In this document: piece by piece, positions 8,515-18,079 of the stretch | Layout: each line of letters opens with the position of its first letter | Numbering within the stretch: position 1 is the stretch's first letter | From: Flavobacteriaceae bacterium UJ101 | GTDB lineage: Bacteria; Bacteroidota; Bacteroidia; Flavobacteriales; UJ101 | NCBI GenBank assembly: GCA_001880285.1 | Contig: CP016269.1 | Coordinates: forward strand, 2,428,501 to 2,492,500 | Reading direction: 5' to 3' | DNA length: 64,000 bases | The notes under the pieces: model-generated | Databases searched by the model: none | The model's input: only the letters and a program-made list of their open reading frames with translations | Told to the model about the DNA's origin: nothing | Made by a program: the position numbers and the translations under genes

Positions 8515-9745
8515 GTTTGGAGGAGCATCAATAAAAGATGCAGAAAGTATTCGAAATGTAGTATCCGTTTTGGAAAAAACAGGATTTGAAAAGACGTTTG
8601 TAGTAATTTCTGCTATAGGAAAAACAACCAATGCTCTTGAAAAAGTGGTTAAAACATATTTTAATCATGAAAATTTTGAGAAAGCTATTGTTTTTGTTGA
8701 AGAAAACCATAGGTCTATTTTAAGTGATTTATTTGATTCAAACGATATTATTTTTAATGAAGTAACAAAACTTTTTGAAGATTTAAGATCTTTTTTAAAG
8801 AGAAATAAATCACCTAATTATAACTTTATTTATGATCAAGTAGTTTCTTATGGTGAAATGTTATCAACTAAAATAGTGAGTGCCTATTTGAATAAACAAG
8901 GATTACAAAATAAATGGTTAGACGTACGGGATTATATTAAGACCGATACAACGTATCGTGATGCACAAGTTGATTGGGATTTAACCAAATCTAAGATTAA
9001 AACCTTAGATCAAAACCTTTTTTATATTACACAAGGTTTTGTAGGGTCTGATGAAAATTATTTTACAACAACATTGGGAAGAGAAGGGTCTGATTATTCA
9101 GCTTCTATTTTTGCTTATTGTTTAAATGCTGAAAGTGTTACCATTTGGAAAGATGTTCAAGGTGTATTAAATGCTGATCCACGGTATTTTGATAAAACAA
9201 CATTGTTACATCATATTTCGTATGAAGAAGCTATAGAATTAGCTTATTATGGTGCTTCTGTAATTCATCCTAAAACGCTACAACCACTTCAAAATAAAGA
9301 GATCCCTTTATATGTGAAATCGTATGAGAACCTTATGTTAGAAGGGACTTCGGTCAAAAAAGGACAACCATTAGAGCCTAAGATTGCGTGTTTTATAGTA
9401 AAGAAAAAACAAGTTTTGCTATCTATTTCAACTTTAAATTTTTCGTTTATTGTAGAAGAAAATATAAGTGAAATCTTTAATTTTGTTGCAAATCATGGTT
9501 TGAAAGTGAATATGATTCAAAATTCGGCCATCAGTTTTTCTTTATGTATGGATGATAAATTCAGTAGAATTGATCAACTGATAAAAGATTTAAAAATAAA
9601 ATATGCAATTGAATTGGTGGAAGATGTAAGTTTATATACCATACGTCACTATAATTCAAAAGCTATTGAAGAAATTACTTCAAGGTATGAAGTATTGGTA
9701 TCACAAAAAATGAAGGAAACGGCTCAATTGGTTGTAGTTGAATAA
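8501..9745 (+). CDS. lysC: Aspartate kinase
   Basis: Aspartate kinase phosphorylates L-aspartate to start the lysine/diaminopimelate, threonine and methionine pathway. The 414-residue protein opens with the nucleotide-binding KFGGASIKDAESI, has YDQVVSYGEMLSTKI, the TLGREGSDYSA substrate motif and VTIWKDVQGVLNADPR, then a C-terminal regulatory half with ACT-like strands. It is monofunctional, with no homoserine dehydrogenase domain. It overlaps the GNAT gene by 14 bases and is followed three bases later by olsF, so all three probably share one transcript. Confidence 0.93.
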   Translation: MRIYKFGGASIKDAESIRNVVSVLEKTGFEKTFVVISAIGKTTNALEKVVKTYFNHENFEKAIVFVEENHRSILSDLFDSNDIIFNEVTKLFEDLRSFLKRNKSPNYNFIYDQVVSYGEMLSTKIVSAYLNKQGLQNKWLDVRDYIKTDTTYRDAQVDWDLTKSKIKTLDQNLFYITQGFVGSDENYFTTTLGREGSDYSASIFAYCLNAESVTIWKDVQGVLNADPRYFDKTTLLHHISYEEAIELAYYGASVIHPKTLQPLQNKEIPLYVKSYENLMLEGTSVKKGQPLEPKIACFIVKKKQVLLSISTLNFSFIVEENISEIFNFVANHGLKVNMIQNSAISFSLCMDDKFSRIDQLIKDLKIKYAIELVEDVSLYTIRHYNSKAIEEITSRYEVLVSQKMKETAQLVVVE

Positions 9746-9748
9746 TAT

Positions 9749-11569
9749 ATGGCAAAAATCGTAACATCAAAAGAAGTACAGGAAGGAGTTGGATTAAAAA
9801 AATTAGGTTTTTTTGGACACTCTCTTGCAAAGGGAATCATGAAATTATTAAAAATTAATGATTTGAATGATGTGTACGATCGTCACCATCACTTACCTTC
9901 AAAAGAATTCTTAGATGCTTTACCTGCTGATTTAGCTGCTGATTACGAAATTCACGAAGATGATTTAAAACGAATACCTAAAGATGGGGCATTTATTACC
10001 GTTTCCAATCACCCTTTAGGAGGATTAGATGGAATATTATTAATGAAAATTTTAACTGATACAAGACCAGAGTATAAGGTGTTAGCTAATTTTTTGTTAT
10101 ATAAGATAGAAAATTTACGTCCGTTTTTACTTTCTGTAAATCCTTTTGAAGATTTAAAAGATAAAAAATCGAGTATTGAAGGAATTAAAAAAGCCTTATT
10201 GGAAATAAAAGCAGGAAACCCAATTGGTATGTTTCCCGCAGGAGAAGTATCGATGTTTGATACAAAAGAACGTGTTGTGAAAGATAGAGAGTGGCAGGAA
10301 TCGGCTATACGTCTTATAAAAAAAGCCAATGTTCCAGTAGTCCCTATTTATTTTCATGCACGCAATTCAAAAGCTTTTTATACCTTATCTAATTGGAGTG
10401 ATCATTTAAGAACGGCTATGTTACCACGTGAATTAGCTAATAAGAATAAAGGCAAAATTAAAATTCGCATAGGGAAACCAATTTTAGCAAAAGAAATACA
10501 GAGTTTTGAAGATATTCCTACTTTATCAGATTTTTTACGAAAAAAAACCTATATGCTAGCCAATATCTTTACAGAAGAGAAAAAAAGGTTGGCTAAAGAA
10601 ACATTTAAAGAAAGTTGTAAAGGAGCTAAAAAAATTATTTCACCTATTTCTGAAAAACTATTATTAGATGAAGTCAATGCATTACATGAGACGGAGGCTT
10701 TACTTTTTGAAGGAGCTTCTTATGATGCATATTTTGCTTCTTCGGATCAAATACCTAATATTTTAACTGAAATAGGGCGTTTAAGAGAACATACGTTTCG
10801 AGATGTAGGTGAAGGAACCAATCAAGAAATTGATTTAGATAAATACGATCATTATTACCATCATTTATTTTTGTGGGACCGTAAAGACAATAAAATTGTA
10901 GGAGCCTATCGAATGGGTCTAGGAAAAGAAATTTATGAAAAATATGGTACTGATGGCTTCTATACGAGTGAATTGTTTGGTTTTGATGATGAAATACATT
11001 TTTTATTCCCAAGAACAATAGAAATGGGGCGTGCTTTTGTTACTAAAGAGTATCAACAACGTCCGATGCCATTATTTTTATTATGGAGGGGAATCGTTCA
11101 TATTACATTGAAATACCCTGAATATCGTTTTTTAATGGGAGGAGTGAGTATTAGTAATCAATTTTCAGATTTTTCAAAGTCAGTAATGATTGAATTTATG
11201 CGTTCACATTATTACGATGCTTCGATAGCACAATATATTCATCCTAAGAATGCATATAAAGTCAAATTAAAAGAAGAAGATAAAAACTTTATTTTTGATA
11301 CAACAGAGGCTGATTTAAATAAGTTTGATAAACTAATTGATGAAATAGAGCCAGGAGATTTACGTTTTCCTGTTTTATTGAAAAAGTATATTAAACAAAA
11401 TGCCCGTATTATATCTTTCAATGTAGATCCTAAGTTTAACGATGCAATTGATGGGTTAATGTACATTCGTGTAGCTGAAATTCCAGAAAGTACAGTAAAA
11501 CCGATTATGGAGGAAATAGAACAGCGAACTAAAGAACTTCAAGATACCCCAAAAAAGAAAGAAATTTAA
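9749..11569 (+). CDS. olsF: Bifunctional ornithine-lipid synthase, OlsF type
   Basis: The 606-residue protein fuses a PlsC-like O-acyltransferase (about residues 60-280) to an OlsB-like N-acyltransferase of the GNAT/hemolysin-like family (about residues 310-560). In the first half I see SNHPLGGLDG (a variant of the acyltransferase His/Asp box) and MFPAGEVSMF. In the second half are REHTFRDVGEG, DKYDHYYHHLFLWD, GAYRMGLG and SELFGFDDE. In OlsF proteins, characterised in Serratia and present in Flavobacterium, the C-terminal domain acylates ornithine and the N-terminal domain adds the second acyl chain, making phosphorus-free membrane lipids. It is three bases downstream of the aspartate kinase. 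Confidence 0.85.
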   Translation: MAKIVTSKEVQEGVGLKKLGFFGHSLAKGIMKLLKINDLNDVYDRHHHLPSKEFLDALPADLAADYEIHEDDLKRIPKDGAFITVSNHPLGGLDGILLMKILTDTRPEYKVLANFLLYKIENLRPFLLSVNPFEDLKDKKSSIEGIKKALLEIKAGNPIGMFPAGEVSMFDTKERVVKDREWQESAIRLIKKANVPVVPIYFHARNSKAFYTLSNWSDHLRTAMLPRELANKNKGKIKIRIGKPILAKEIQSFEDIPTLSDFLRKKTYMLANIFTEEKKRLAKETFKESCKGAKKIISPISEKLLLDEVNALHETEALLFEGASYDAYFASSDQIPNILTEIGRLREHTFRDVGEGTNQEIDLDKYDHYYHHLFLWDRKDNKIVGAYRMGLGKEIYEKYGTDGFYTSELFGFDDEIHFLFPRTIEMGRAFVTKEYQQRPMPLFLLWRGIVHITLKYPEYRFLMGGVSISNQFSDFSKSVMIEFMRSHYYDASIAQYIHPKNAYKVKLKEEDKNFIFDTTEADLNKFDKLIDEIEPGDLRFPVLLKKYIKQNARIISFNVDPKFNDAIDGLMYIRVAEIPESTVKPIMEEIEQRTKELQDTPKKKEI

Positions 11570-11624
11570 GAGGTTCTTTCAAATGGCAAAGTTCTTAAAA
11601 TACTTAAGAGCTAGACTTTCCTGC

Positions 11625-12482
11625 TTACAAAATTTCTTCTAATGTAAAAGATTCTTTTAATCGAACACCCTTTTCAGTATGTTGTACTGTTATAACTTCG
11701 TTATGAGCATCGTGTTCTAAGAAAAGGTAAAGGTTTTCATCAGCACATTGATTTAAAAAAGAAGTTTTTTCATCTAAGGTTAAAAGTGGTCGTGTATCAT
11801 ATCCCATAACATAAGGAATAGGTAAATGTCCGACTGTAGGTAATAAATCAGCAGCAAAAATGATTGTTTTGTCTTGGTATTGAATAAAAGGGATCATTTG
11901 TTTTTCTGTGTGACCATCTACATATAATATATCAAAACCTAATTCTTTTGAGTGACCAAAGTTATGATCAGGAAGTTCAATAAAGTTAAGTTGACCACTT
12001 TCATACAAAGGCATAATATTTTCTGAAAGGAAAGATGCTTTTTCACGAGCATTGGGTTCTGTTGCCCATTTCCAATGATTTTGATTCGTCCAAAATCGTG
12101 CATTTTTAAAAGCAGGCTCAAATCCTGTTCGTTGTTTGTTCCATTGAGCAGCTCCTCCTACATGATCAAAATGTAAATGTGTTAAGACAACATCGGTAAT
12201 ATCATCACGATGAAATCCTTTTTCTGCTAAGGATTTGTCTAAAGAGAAATCCCCATACATAAAATAATAACTAAAGAATTTTTCGGATTGTTTATCACCA
12301 ATTCCAGTGTCAATTAAAATTAATCGATCGCTATCTTCAATTAATAAACAGCGCATTCCCATCTCAATCATATTATTAGAATCAGCAGGATTGGTACGTT
12401 GCCATAATGTTTTGGGTACGACTCCAAACATAGCACCTCCATCTAACTTAAAATTTCCTGTTTCTATTTTATGTAATTTCAT
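11625..12482 (-). CDS. MBL-fold metallo-hydrolase
   Basis: A 285-residue metallo-beta-lactamase fold protein. It has the zinc-binding THLHFDHVGG, the preceding strand LILIDTGIGD, a distal GHTEKQMIPF His, FAADLLPTVGH and a C-terminal LEHDAHNE. The architecture resembles N-acyl homoserine lactonase/AttM-like and other small-molecule hydrolases, but the substrate is undetermined. No signal peptide is visible, so it is cytoplasmic. It is convergent with olsF and lies alone, separated from ppa by a terminator. Confidence 0.85.
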   Translation of the reverse strand: MKLHKIETGNFKLDGGAMFGVVPKTLWQRTNPADSNNMIEMGMRCLLIEDSDRLILIDTGIGDKQSEKFFSYYFMYGDFSLDKSLAEKGFHRDDITDVVLTHLHFDHVGGAAQWNKQRTGFEPAFKNARFWTNQNHWKWATEPNAREKASFLSENIMPLYESGQLNFIELPDHNFGHSKELGFDILYVDGHTEKQMIPFIQYQDKTIIFAADLLPTVGHLPIPYVMGYDTRPLLTLDEKTSFLNQCADENLYLFLEHDAHNEVITVQHTEKGVRLKESFTLEEIL

Positions 12483-12551
12483 ATCGTTATTTTAGGTATT
12501 AAAAATAATTAAAATAACAATACCTATACATAATTTTAAAAAATAAAGGAA

Positions 12552-12592
12552 ATAAAAATACCCAATACTAACTATAAAAGAAGGTATTGGGT
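12552..12592 (-). terminator. Terminator after ppa
   Basis: Arms ACCCAATAC (12560-12568) and GTATTGGGT (12584-12592) form a 9-bp stem with a 15-base loop, followed on the minus strand by a T-rich TATTTTTATTT. Confidence 0.7.
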
Positions 12593-12614
12593 GAATTAAT
12601 AAAAGATATTTTTA

Positions 12615-13157
12615 TTATTTGTTAAATTTCTTTTTATAATCGATGATACTTTGTTCGATAACTTGCATGGCAATCTCTTTACCTTGAAATTCTTCTACAA
12701 CAACAGTTTTGTTTTCTAATTTTTTATAATCTTCGAAGAAACTTCTTAACTCTTTAAGAGAGTGTTGAGGTAGTTCAGAAATATCAGTGATGTGGTTAAC
12801 ACTCATGTCATTTGAAGCTACTGCAATAATTTTATCATCCATTTCTCCACCGTCAAGCATTCTCATAACACCTATCACATTAGCTTGTACTAAACACATA
12901 GGGGTGATTTCAATTTGAGATAATACTAAAATATCTAATGGATCATGGTCATCACAATAAGTTTGAGGAATAAAACCATAGTTTGCAGGATAATTAATAG
13001 AAGAGTATAAAACTCGATCTAAAATAAGCATTCCTGATTCTTTATCTAGTTCATATTTGGCTCTGCAGTTTTTAGGTATTTCAATAATTCCTGTTATCTG
13101 CTCAGGAGTATTATCTCCAAAACTTACGTCATGCCAAGGATGTACGTTCATTTTCAT
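12615..13157 (-). CDS. ppa: Inorganic pyrophosphatase, family I
   Basis: This 180-residue soluble enzyme hydrolyses pyrophosphate and so drives biosynthesis. It shows the signature [13 protein letters not shown] with its metal-binding aspartates, [16 protein letters not shown] upstream of it, and [18 protein letters not shown] downstream. Length is normal for bacterial family I enzymes. The ATG at 13157 gives [14 protein letters not shown]; an ATG at codon 3 is possible. It has its own promoter and terminator. Confidence 0.95.
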   Translation of the reverse strand: MKMNVHPWHDVSFGDNTPEQITGIIEIPKNCRAKYELDKESGMLILDRVLYSSINYPANYGFIPQTYCDDHDPLDILVLSQIEITPMCLVQANVIGVMRMLDGGEMDDKIIAVASNDMSVNHITDISELPQHSLKELRSFFEDYKKLENKTVVVEEFQGKEIAMQVIEQSIIDYKKKFNK

Positions 13158-13192
13158 AACTGTGTATATTTAAATTTGTGTCTAAGCGACTG

Positions 13193-13222
13193 CAAATATA
13201 TTGTATTTATTTTTAATTCAAA
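13193..13222 (-). promoter_or_regulatory. Promoter of ppa
   Basis: On the minus strand a -33 TTTG (13222-13219) and a -7 TATATTTG (13200-13193) are 18 bases apart, a good match to the Bacteroidota consensus. The ATG is 35 bases further on. Confidence 0.6.
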
Positions 13223-13253
13223 GTAAAGAGAGTGTGGTTGACTATAAAATAGT

Positions 13254-13287
13254 AAACTCCTCAGATCTTATAAGAAAAGAGGAGTTT
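13254..13287 (-). terminator. Terminator after valS
   Basis: Arms AAACTCCTC (13254-13262) and GAGGAGTTT (13279-13287) pair perfectly around a 16-base loop. It lies 20 bases past the valS stop. The T tract after it on the minus strand is interrupted. Confidence 0.65.
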
Positions 13288-13306
13288 GTTTATTTTTGTT
13301 GTAAAT

Positions 13307-15928
13307 TTAAAGATTTGCTAAACTTTCTTCAATAGTTTTGATTTTAGCTAAAGCATCTTCTTTCTTTTTATGCTCATTTGCAACTACTTGTTCAGGAGCA
13401 CCGTTTACAAATTTTTCATTACTTAATTTTTTTTCTACTGTTTTTAAAAAGCCTTGTTGGTAATTTAATTCTTCAGTCAATTTAGCTTTTTCAGCTTCTA
13501 CATCGATAGATCCAGTTAAAGGAACAAAGTATTCAAATTGCTCAACTCGGAAAGCAAAGGCACCTTCTGGCTTTTCATTGGTAATGTCAATTTGAACATT
13601 AGTTAATTTTTCAATAACAGCATCAAATTTAGTATTACTTTCTACTGGTTTTACCAATGTTAAGCTATCTTTAAATGAAATTTGTTTGTCTTTACGAATC
13701 GTTCGAATATTACTTACAATATGTAAAGCTTCTTCAAATTGTTTGATAAGTGCTTCGTTAGCTTTTTCAGAAGCTTTAGGCATTGTACTTATTGTAATGG
13801 CATTTTTTGGATCTCGTTTTTCAATATGTTGCCAAATTTCTTCCGTTAAGAAAGGCATAAATGGATGCAATAGTTGCATAAGTTTTTCGAATAATTCGAT
13901 AGCTTTTTCCAAGGTTTTAGAATCAATTCCTTTACCGTAGGTAGGTTTAATTATTTCTAAGAAGGAAGAGCAGAAATCATCCCAAACTAACTTATATAAT
14001 TTCATTAAAGCATCTGAAATACGAAATTTATTAAAATCAGCATCTAATTGATTAATTACTAAATTTAATTTGTTTTCAAACCATTCAATACCTTGTTGTG
14101 CATTGGCTGGTTGCGCTTCGTTTGTATCTACATTCCATCCTTTTATTAAACGAAAAGCATTCCATATCTTATTAGAAAAATTACGTCCTTGTAAACATAA
14201 ATCTTCATCAAACATTAAATCACTTCCTGCAGAAGAGCTTAATAAAACTCCAACGCGAACACCATCTGCACCATATTGTTTCATTAATTCAATTGGATCA
14301 GGTGAGTTTCCTAATGATTTAGACATTTTTCGTCTTTGTTTATCACGAACAATTCCTGTAAAGTATACATTTTTAAAAGGAATTTGATCTCTAAATTCGT
14401 TTCCTGCCATAATCATACGAGCTACCCAAAAGAAAATAATATCAGGCCCTGTAACTAAATCAGAAGTAGGGTAATAGTAATTGATTTCTTCATTGTCTGG
14501 GTGATTGATACCATCAAAAACAGAAATAGGCCATAACCAAGATGAAAACCATGTATCAAGTGCATCTTCATCTTGTTTTAAATCTTCTATTTTGAGTTTT
14601 GAATTTTGAGTTTTGAGTTGGGCTAATTCCAATGCTTTTTCGTCAGTTTCAGCTACAACAAAATCTTCCATTCTTTCACCATAGTAATAAGCTGGTATTC
14701 GATGTCCCCACCATAACTGACGTGAAATATTCCAATCGCGAATATTTTCCAGCCAATGACGATAGGTGTTGATATAATGTTGAGGATAAAATTTTATTTC
14801 ACCGTTTTCTACAACTTCTAATGCTTTTTTGGCAATGGTTTCCATTTTTAAGAACCATTGAACTGAGATTCGAGGTTCTATAACAGCTTTAGTTCTTTCA
14901 GAAGTTCCTACTTTATTCGTATAGTCTTCTATTTTTACTAAGGCATTTATATCGGATAATTCTTTTTCAATTTCTTTACGTACAACAAAACGATCTTTTC
15001 CTTGATAGTGTAATCCATTTGCATTAAGTGTCGCATCTTCATTGAAAATATCGATAACCTCTAAATGATGGCGTTCTCCAATTTCTTTATCATTAACATC
15101 ATGAGCAGGTGTTATTTTTAAACAACCAGTACCAAATTCCATGTCTACATAATCATCTTGAATTATAGGAATAGTACGATTTGCAATAGGAACAATAACA
15201 TTTTTACCAGCTAAATGTTTGTAACGTTCATCGTTAGGATTAACACACACAGCTGTATCTCCTAAAATAGTTTCAGGACGTGTGGTAGCAATAGTAATGT
15301 ATTCATCAGAACCTTCAATTTGATATTGAACATGGTATAATTTTCCTTGTTTTTCAATATAAATAACTTCTTCATCTGATAACGTTGTTTTTGCTTCAGG
15401 ATCCCAATTTACCATTCGATAACCACGGTAAATCAACCCTTTTTCATATAATTCAACAAAAACTTTTGTTACAGATTCTGATAAATTTTTATCTAAAGTA
15501 AATTTTGTACGATCCCAGTCACATGAAGCTCCTAGTTTTTTTAGTTGTTCTAAAATAATACCTCCATGTTCATCGGTCCAATTCCATGCGTGTTTTAAAA
15601 ATTCTTCACGAGTTAAATCATCTTTTGAAATACCTTGTTCTTTTAATCGATTCACTACTTTGGCTTCTGTAGCAATTGATGCATGATCTGTTCCAGGAAC
15701 CCAACATGCATTAAAACCATTCATACGTGCTCGACGAATTAAAACATCTTGTAAGGTGTTGTTTAGCATATGCCCCATATGTAAAACACCTGTTACGTTT
15801 GGAGGTGGAATTACAATAGTATAAGCAGGTTTTTCATTTGGTGAAGAATTGAAAAAACGATTCTGCATCCAATATTGATACCATTTATCTTCAGTTTCAG
15901 TTGGATTATATTGAGTTGGTATTTCCAT
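13307..15928 (-). CDS. valS: Valyl-tRNA synthetase
   Basis: An 873-residue class Ia aminoacyl-tRNA synthetase. It has the HIGH-type motif [15 protein letters not shown] near residue 43, the editing domain with [26 protein letters not shown], the KMSKSLGNS loop near residue 530, and the C-terminal coiled coil ([13 protein letters not shown]) that marks ValS. Length is normal. A stretch near residues 440-450 is encoded by four tandem 7-base repeats (14590-14617, described separately). It is monocistronic between its own promoter and terminator. Confidence 0.96.
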   Translation of the reverse strand: MEIPTQYNPTETEDKWYQYWMQNRFFNSSPNEKPAYTIVIPPPNVTGVLHMGHMLNNTLQDVLIRRARMNGFNACWVPGTDHASIATEAKVVNRLKEQGISKDDLTREEFLKHAWNWTDEHGGIILEQLKKLGASCDWDRTKFTLDKNLSESVTKVFVELYEKGLIYRGYRMVNWDPEAKTTLSDEEVIYIEKQGKLYHVQYQIEGSDEYITIATTRPETILGDTAVCVNPNDERYKHLAGKNVIVPIANRTIPIIQDDYVDMEFGTGCLKITPAHDVNDKEIGERHHLEVIDIFNEDATLNANGLHYQGKDRFVVRKEIEKELSDINALVKIEDYTNKVGTSERTKAVIEPRISVQWFLKMETIAKKALEVVENGEIKFYPQHYINTYRHWLENIRDWNISRQLWWGHRIPAYYYGERMEDFVVAETDEKALELAQLKTQNSKLKIEDLKQDEDALDTWFSSWLWPISVFDGINHPDNEEINYYYPTSDLVTGPDIIFFWVARMIMAGNEFRDQIPFKNVYFTGIVRDKQRRKMSKSLGNSPDPIELMKQYGADGVRVGVLLSSSAGSDLMFDEDLCLQGRNFSNKIWNAFRLIKGWNVDTNEAQPANAQQGIEWFENKLNLVINQLDADFNKFRISDALMKLYKLVWDDFCSSFLEIIKPTYGKGIDSKTLEKAIELFEKLMQLLHPFMPFLTEEIWQHIEKRDPKNAITISTMPKASEKANEALIKQFEEALHIVSNIRTIRKDKQISFKDSLTLVKPVESNTKFDAVIEKLTNVQIDITNEKPEGAFAFRVEQFEYFVPLTGSIDVEAEKAKLTEELNYQQGFLKTVEKKLSNEKFVNGAPEQVVANEHKKKEDALAKIKTIEESLANL
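14590..14617. repeat. Four tandem heptamers inside valS
   Basis: On the + strand the bases are TTTTGAG, TTTTGAA, TTTTGAG, TTTTGAG without interruption. On the coding strand this is YTCAAAA four times, translated in frame as part of [11 protein letters not shown] just before the [12 protein letters not shown] motif. A unit of seven is not a multiple of three, so gain or loss of one copy would frameshift the gene. Confidence 0.85.
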
Positions 15929-15959
15929 TTTTGGTATACTTTTTGTTTTAAAATAAATA

Positions 15960-15967
15960 CAAATTTA
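15960..15967 (-). promoter_or_regulatory. Candidate -7 element for valS
   Basis: On the minus strand this reads TAAATTTG, a full TAnnTTTG match 31 bases ahead of the valS ATG. Confidence 0.4.
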
Positions 15968-15974
15968 ACCTTTG

Positions 15975-16008
15975 TTTGTTAAATTGCATGAAATAATTTT
16001 TAAATTTG
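15975..16008 (+). promoter_or_regulatory. Promoter of the DUF1573 gene
   Basis: A -33 TTTG (15975-15978) and a -7 TAAATTTG (16001-16008) are 22 bases apart. The -7 box ends 31 bases before the ATG at 16040. It lies back to back with the valS element. Confidence 0.55.
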
Positions 16009-16039
16009 TAATAGATTAATAATTAAAATATATAATAGA

Positions 16040-16435
16040 ATGAAAAAGTTTATATTGGGAATAGCATTAGGATTAGCAGGAATTGTAAGTGTTAGTGCAC
16101 AAGAATTTACTTTTGCAGAAGAATTTGTAAATCCAGATACAAATGATGTAGTGATTGATTATGGTACAATTGAAAATGGTGCTGATGGTCAACGTACTTT
16201 TGTTTTTACTAATACAGGAGCGAAGCCATTGGTTATATCAAGAGTTCAAACTTCATGCGGTTGTACTACTCCAGAGTATTCTAAAGAACCTGTTTTACCT
16301 GGAGCAGAGGGTAAAATTGTTGTGAAATATGATACAAAAAGAACAGGACCTTTTCAAAAATCAATAACGGTTTATTCAAATGCTGAAGAAGCAGGAAGAA
16401 AAGTGTTAAAGATTAAAGGAACGATTAAGTCGTAA
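16040..16435 (+). CDS. Secreted DUF1573 protein
   Basis: A 131-residue protein with a signal peptide (about residues 1-20, ending VSVSAQ) and one immunoglobulin-like DUF1573 domain. It shows the hallmark SRVQTSCGCTTPEYS, VLPGAEGKIVVKYDT and a KSITVYSNAEE strand. DUF1573 domains are ASPM/SPD-2/Hydin-like beta sandwiches, abundant and uncharacterised in Bacteroidota, and probably located in the periplasm or outer membrane. It has a clean promoter, and its likely terminator lies inside the convergent neighbouring gene. Confidence 0.88.
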   Translation: MKKFILGIALGLAGIVSVSAQEFTFAEEFVNPDTNDVVIDYGTIENGADGQRTFVFTNTGAKPLVISRVQTSCGCTTPEYSKEPVLPGAEGKIVVKYDTKRTGPFQKSITVYSNAEEAGRKVLKIKGTIKS

Positions 16436-16440
16436 AGAAT

Positions 16441-17661
16441 TTAAATAATATCATGTAGACGGAAGGTGTATTCAATATACCTTCCGTTTCTATTAACTAA
16501 CAATTTAACTTTTTTATATTCCTTTTTAGGAAGTAATTTAAAGACTTCATGCAATGTTTTATCATGCGTTTTTTCATTATTTATTTTTAAAATAATATCA
16601 CCTTCTCGAATACCCGATTTATAAGCATTAGATTCCTTTCTAACGGTATGAATTTCGAAAATAGGAATAGAAAAGTGTAATTGTTTAATAGTGATTCCTG
16701 ATAAATTATAATGATAGGGTCTTGAATAAAAAGAATTCTTTTTAAGAAATAATGTACGATTAGGGTAATCAAAAATAACATGAAAACGATTTAAAAAACC
16801 ACTTCCGATACTACCATCGATATCTTCAATTAGAGAAATTCTTTTGTTTGTAAGGTTCTGTTTAGGGAAGGCAATAATAGGCTGTTCAACTGTAAAATCT
16901 TTAAGTTGTAATTGATTGAAACGAGCTCGATAACCATAAATATTCCCATTAATTCCAAATCCTAGAAAATCTTCAATATGTTTAGAAGGAAGTGAAATGT
17001 CATCTTTTAAATTTAGCCAAAAAGTGTCACTATTTCCTGTGTCAATTAATAGTTTTTTACTATTTTGATTATTCAATAAGTCTTCTTGGAGATAAGCTTT
17101 ATTGTTTTCAATTGTTATATCAAAAGGAGTATAACTTTTATAGTTTTTAGATTTAAATTTTTTAGGAGAAAGAATGGTTAAGAACTTTTTTTGAAAGTTT
17201 ATTTTTATAGGGTAATATTTAAAAAAATCATAACCTAGAATTCCATGTATTTTTGTTCCAAAATGTTCTTCAAAATTATAAAAAGGGGTGTTGACGACAA
17301 TTACCTTTCCTTTTTCCAAATTATACTTTTTTAATGAAATTTTTTTGTCCTGAAGAATAAAGGCTTCAATAGGAGCGTTATCTCCAGGGCCTTTAATACT
17401 AATTTTTTGATGATAGTTTAGAACAGGCAAAGGTCTGTCTAAATTGTAATTAAAAACAATATTGTAAGGACTGCCTGTATCAATAATAAAATTTAAGTTT
17501 TGAGTTCCTTCTAAATTGGTAGAAATTATAATTTGATTGTTAATTAATTTAAAAGAAAGGTGTTCTTTTTTAGTTTTTTCAGGTAATCGGAAAGTGTATT
17601 CTGATTGAGAAAAAAGAATATTAAGTATTAATATAAAAAAAATAGTAAACCAGGATTTCAT
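16441..17661 (-). CDS. Retropepsin-like aspartyl protease with C-terminal PDZ domain
   Basis: The 406-residue product has a signal peptide (residues 1-18, ending ILFSQS). Two clan-AA aspartic protease lobes follow, each with a D-T-G motif: FIIDTGSPYNIVF near residue 60 and LLIDTGNSDTFW near 205. A PDZ domain occupies about residues 320-400 (KESNAYKSGIREGDIILKI). This is the usual Bacteroidota layout of a periplasmic or surface retropepsin-like protein. Whether it cleaves proteins is not established. The end of the gene contains a hairpin that probably terminates the convergent DUF1573 transcript. Confidence 0.85.
   Translation of the reverse strand: MKSWFTIFFILILNILFSQSEYTFRLPEKTKKEHLSFKLINNQIIISTNLEGTQNLNFIIDTGSPYNIVFNYNLDRPLPVLNYHQKISIKGPGDNAPIEAFILQDKKISLKKYNLEKGKVIVVNTPFYNFEEHFGTKIHGILGYDFFKYYPIKINFQKKFLTILSPKKFKSKNYKSYTPFDITIENNKAYLQEDLLNNQNSKKLLIDTGNSDTFWLNLKDDISLPSKHIEDFLGFGINGNIYGYRARFNQLQLKDFTVEQPIIAFPKQNLTNKRISLIEDIDGSIGSGFLNRFHVIFDYPNRTLFLKKNSFYSRPYHYNLSGITIKQLHFSIPIFEIHTVRKESNAYKSGIREGDIILKINNEKTHDKTLHEVFKLLPKKEYKKVKLLVNRNGRYIEYTFRLHDII
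16459..16491 (+). terminator. Terminator of the DUF1573 gene inside the convergent protease gene
   Basis: Bases 16459-16472 pair with 16474-16487 to give an almost perfect stem of 14 nominal pairs, whose innermost pairs form the loop. The only non-Watson-Crick pair (G16468 with T16478) is a G-U wobble in + strand RNA but a C-A mismatch in minus-strand RNA, so it is better suited to the + transcript. It starts 23 bases past the DUF1573 stop. The T tract (TTTCT) is weak. Confidence 0.6.
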
Positions 17662-17716
17662 ATGAATAAGATACCAATTTTATCTAAAATATAAGGAGAA
17701 TTTTAGATGAAAAAGT

Positions 17717-18079
17717 TTATTCAATTGATTTTGTATTTTTTTTAGATACGTATTGATCTATTTTCCCTGCGATAAGTTTCCCTGTAACAAGAATTCCAAT
17801 TCCAATAGCTAGTTTTGGAAAAGCACCTAGGTTTCTTCCTTTTAATAATTGAGAAGATAATGTTGTTAAAGCTAAATCGACACCTTGTTCAATTTTTGGA
17901 TTTACTTTACCATGATTATCAGAACCTATGCTTAAGAGTTTTCTATTCGCATTATAGCCTTTAAACCTTGAAAAAGTATTGGTGAAAGCATTATCCTTTA
18001 TTTGATTTTCTTGAATAAGAATAGCTTCTTTTAACAATTTTTTCTTACGTAAAAGTTCTTGGTGATTTTTAATTTTCAT
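17717..18079 (-). CDS. Small protein of a YtxH/holin-like cluster, function unknown
   Basis: I do not recognise a named family. From ATG 18079 it is 120 residues, with a Lys-rich N-terminus (KNHQELLRKKKLLKEAI), a middle region and a glycine-rich hydrophobic segment near the C-terminus (FPKLAIGIGILVTGKLIAGKI), ending in a basic tail. ATGs at 18091 or 18112 are alternatives, and the first codons overlap the stop of the holin-like gene, so translation is coupled. Proteins of this type sit in flavobacterial clusters with YtxH and holin-X proteins thought to respond to envelope stress; that role is inference. Confidence 0.7.
   Translation of the reverse strand: MKIKNHQELLRKKKLLKEAILIQENQIKDNAFTNTFSRFKGYNANRKLLSIGSDNHGKVNPKIEQGVDLALTTLSSQLLKGRNLGAFPKLAIGIGILVTGKLIAGKIDQYVSKKNTKSIE

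Noticed and set aside
10009-11466. Several minus-strand frames inside olsF.
   Set aside because: They are antisense shadows of a well-supported coding sequence and show no family motif.
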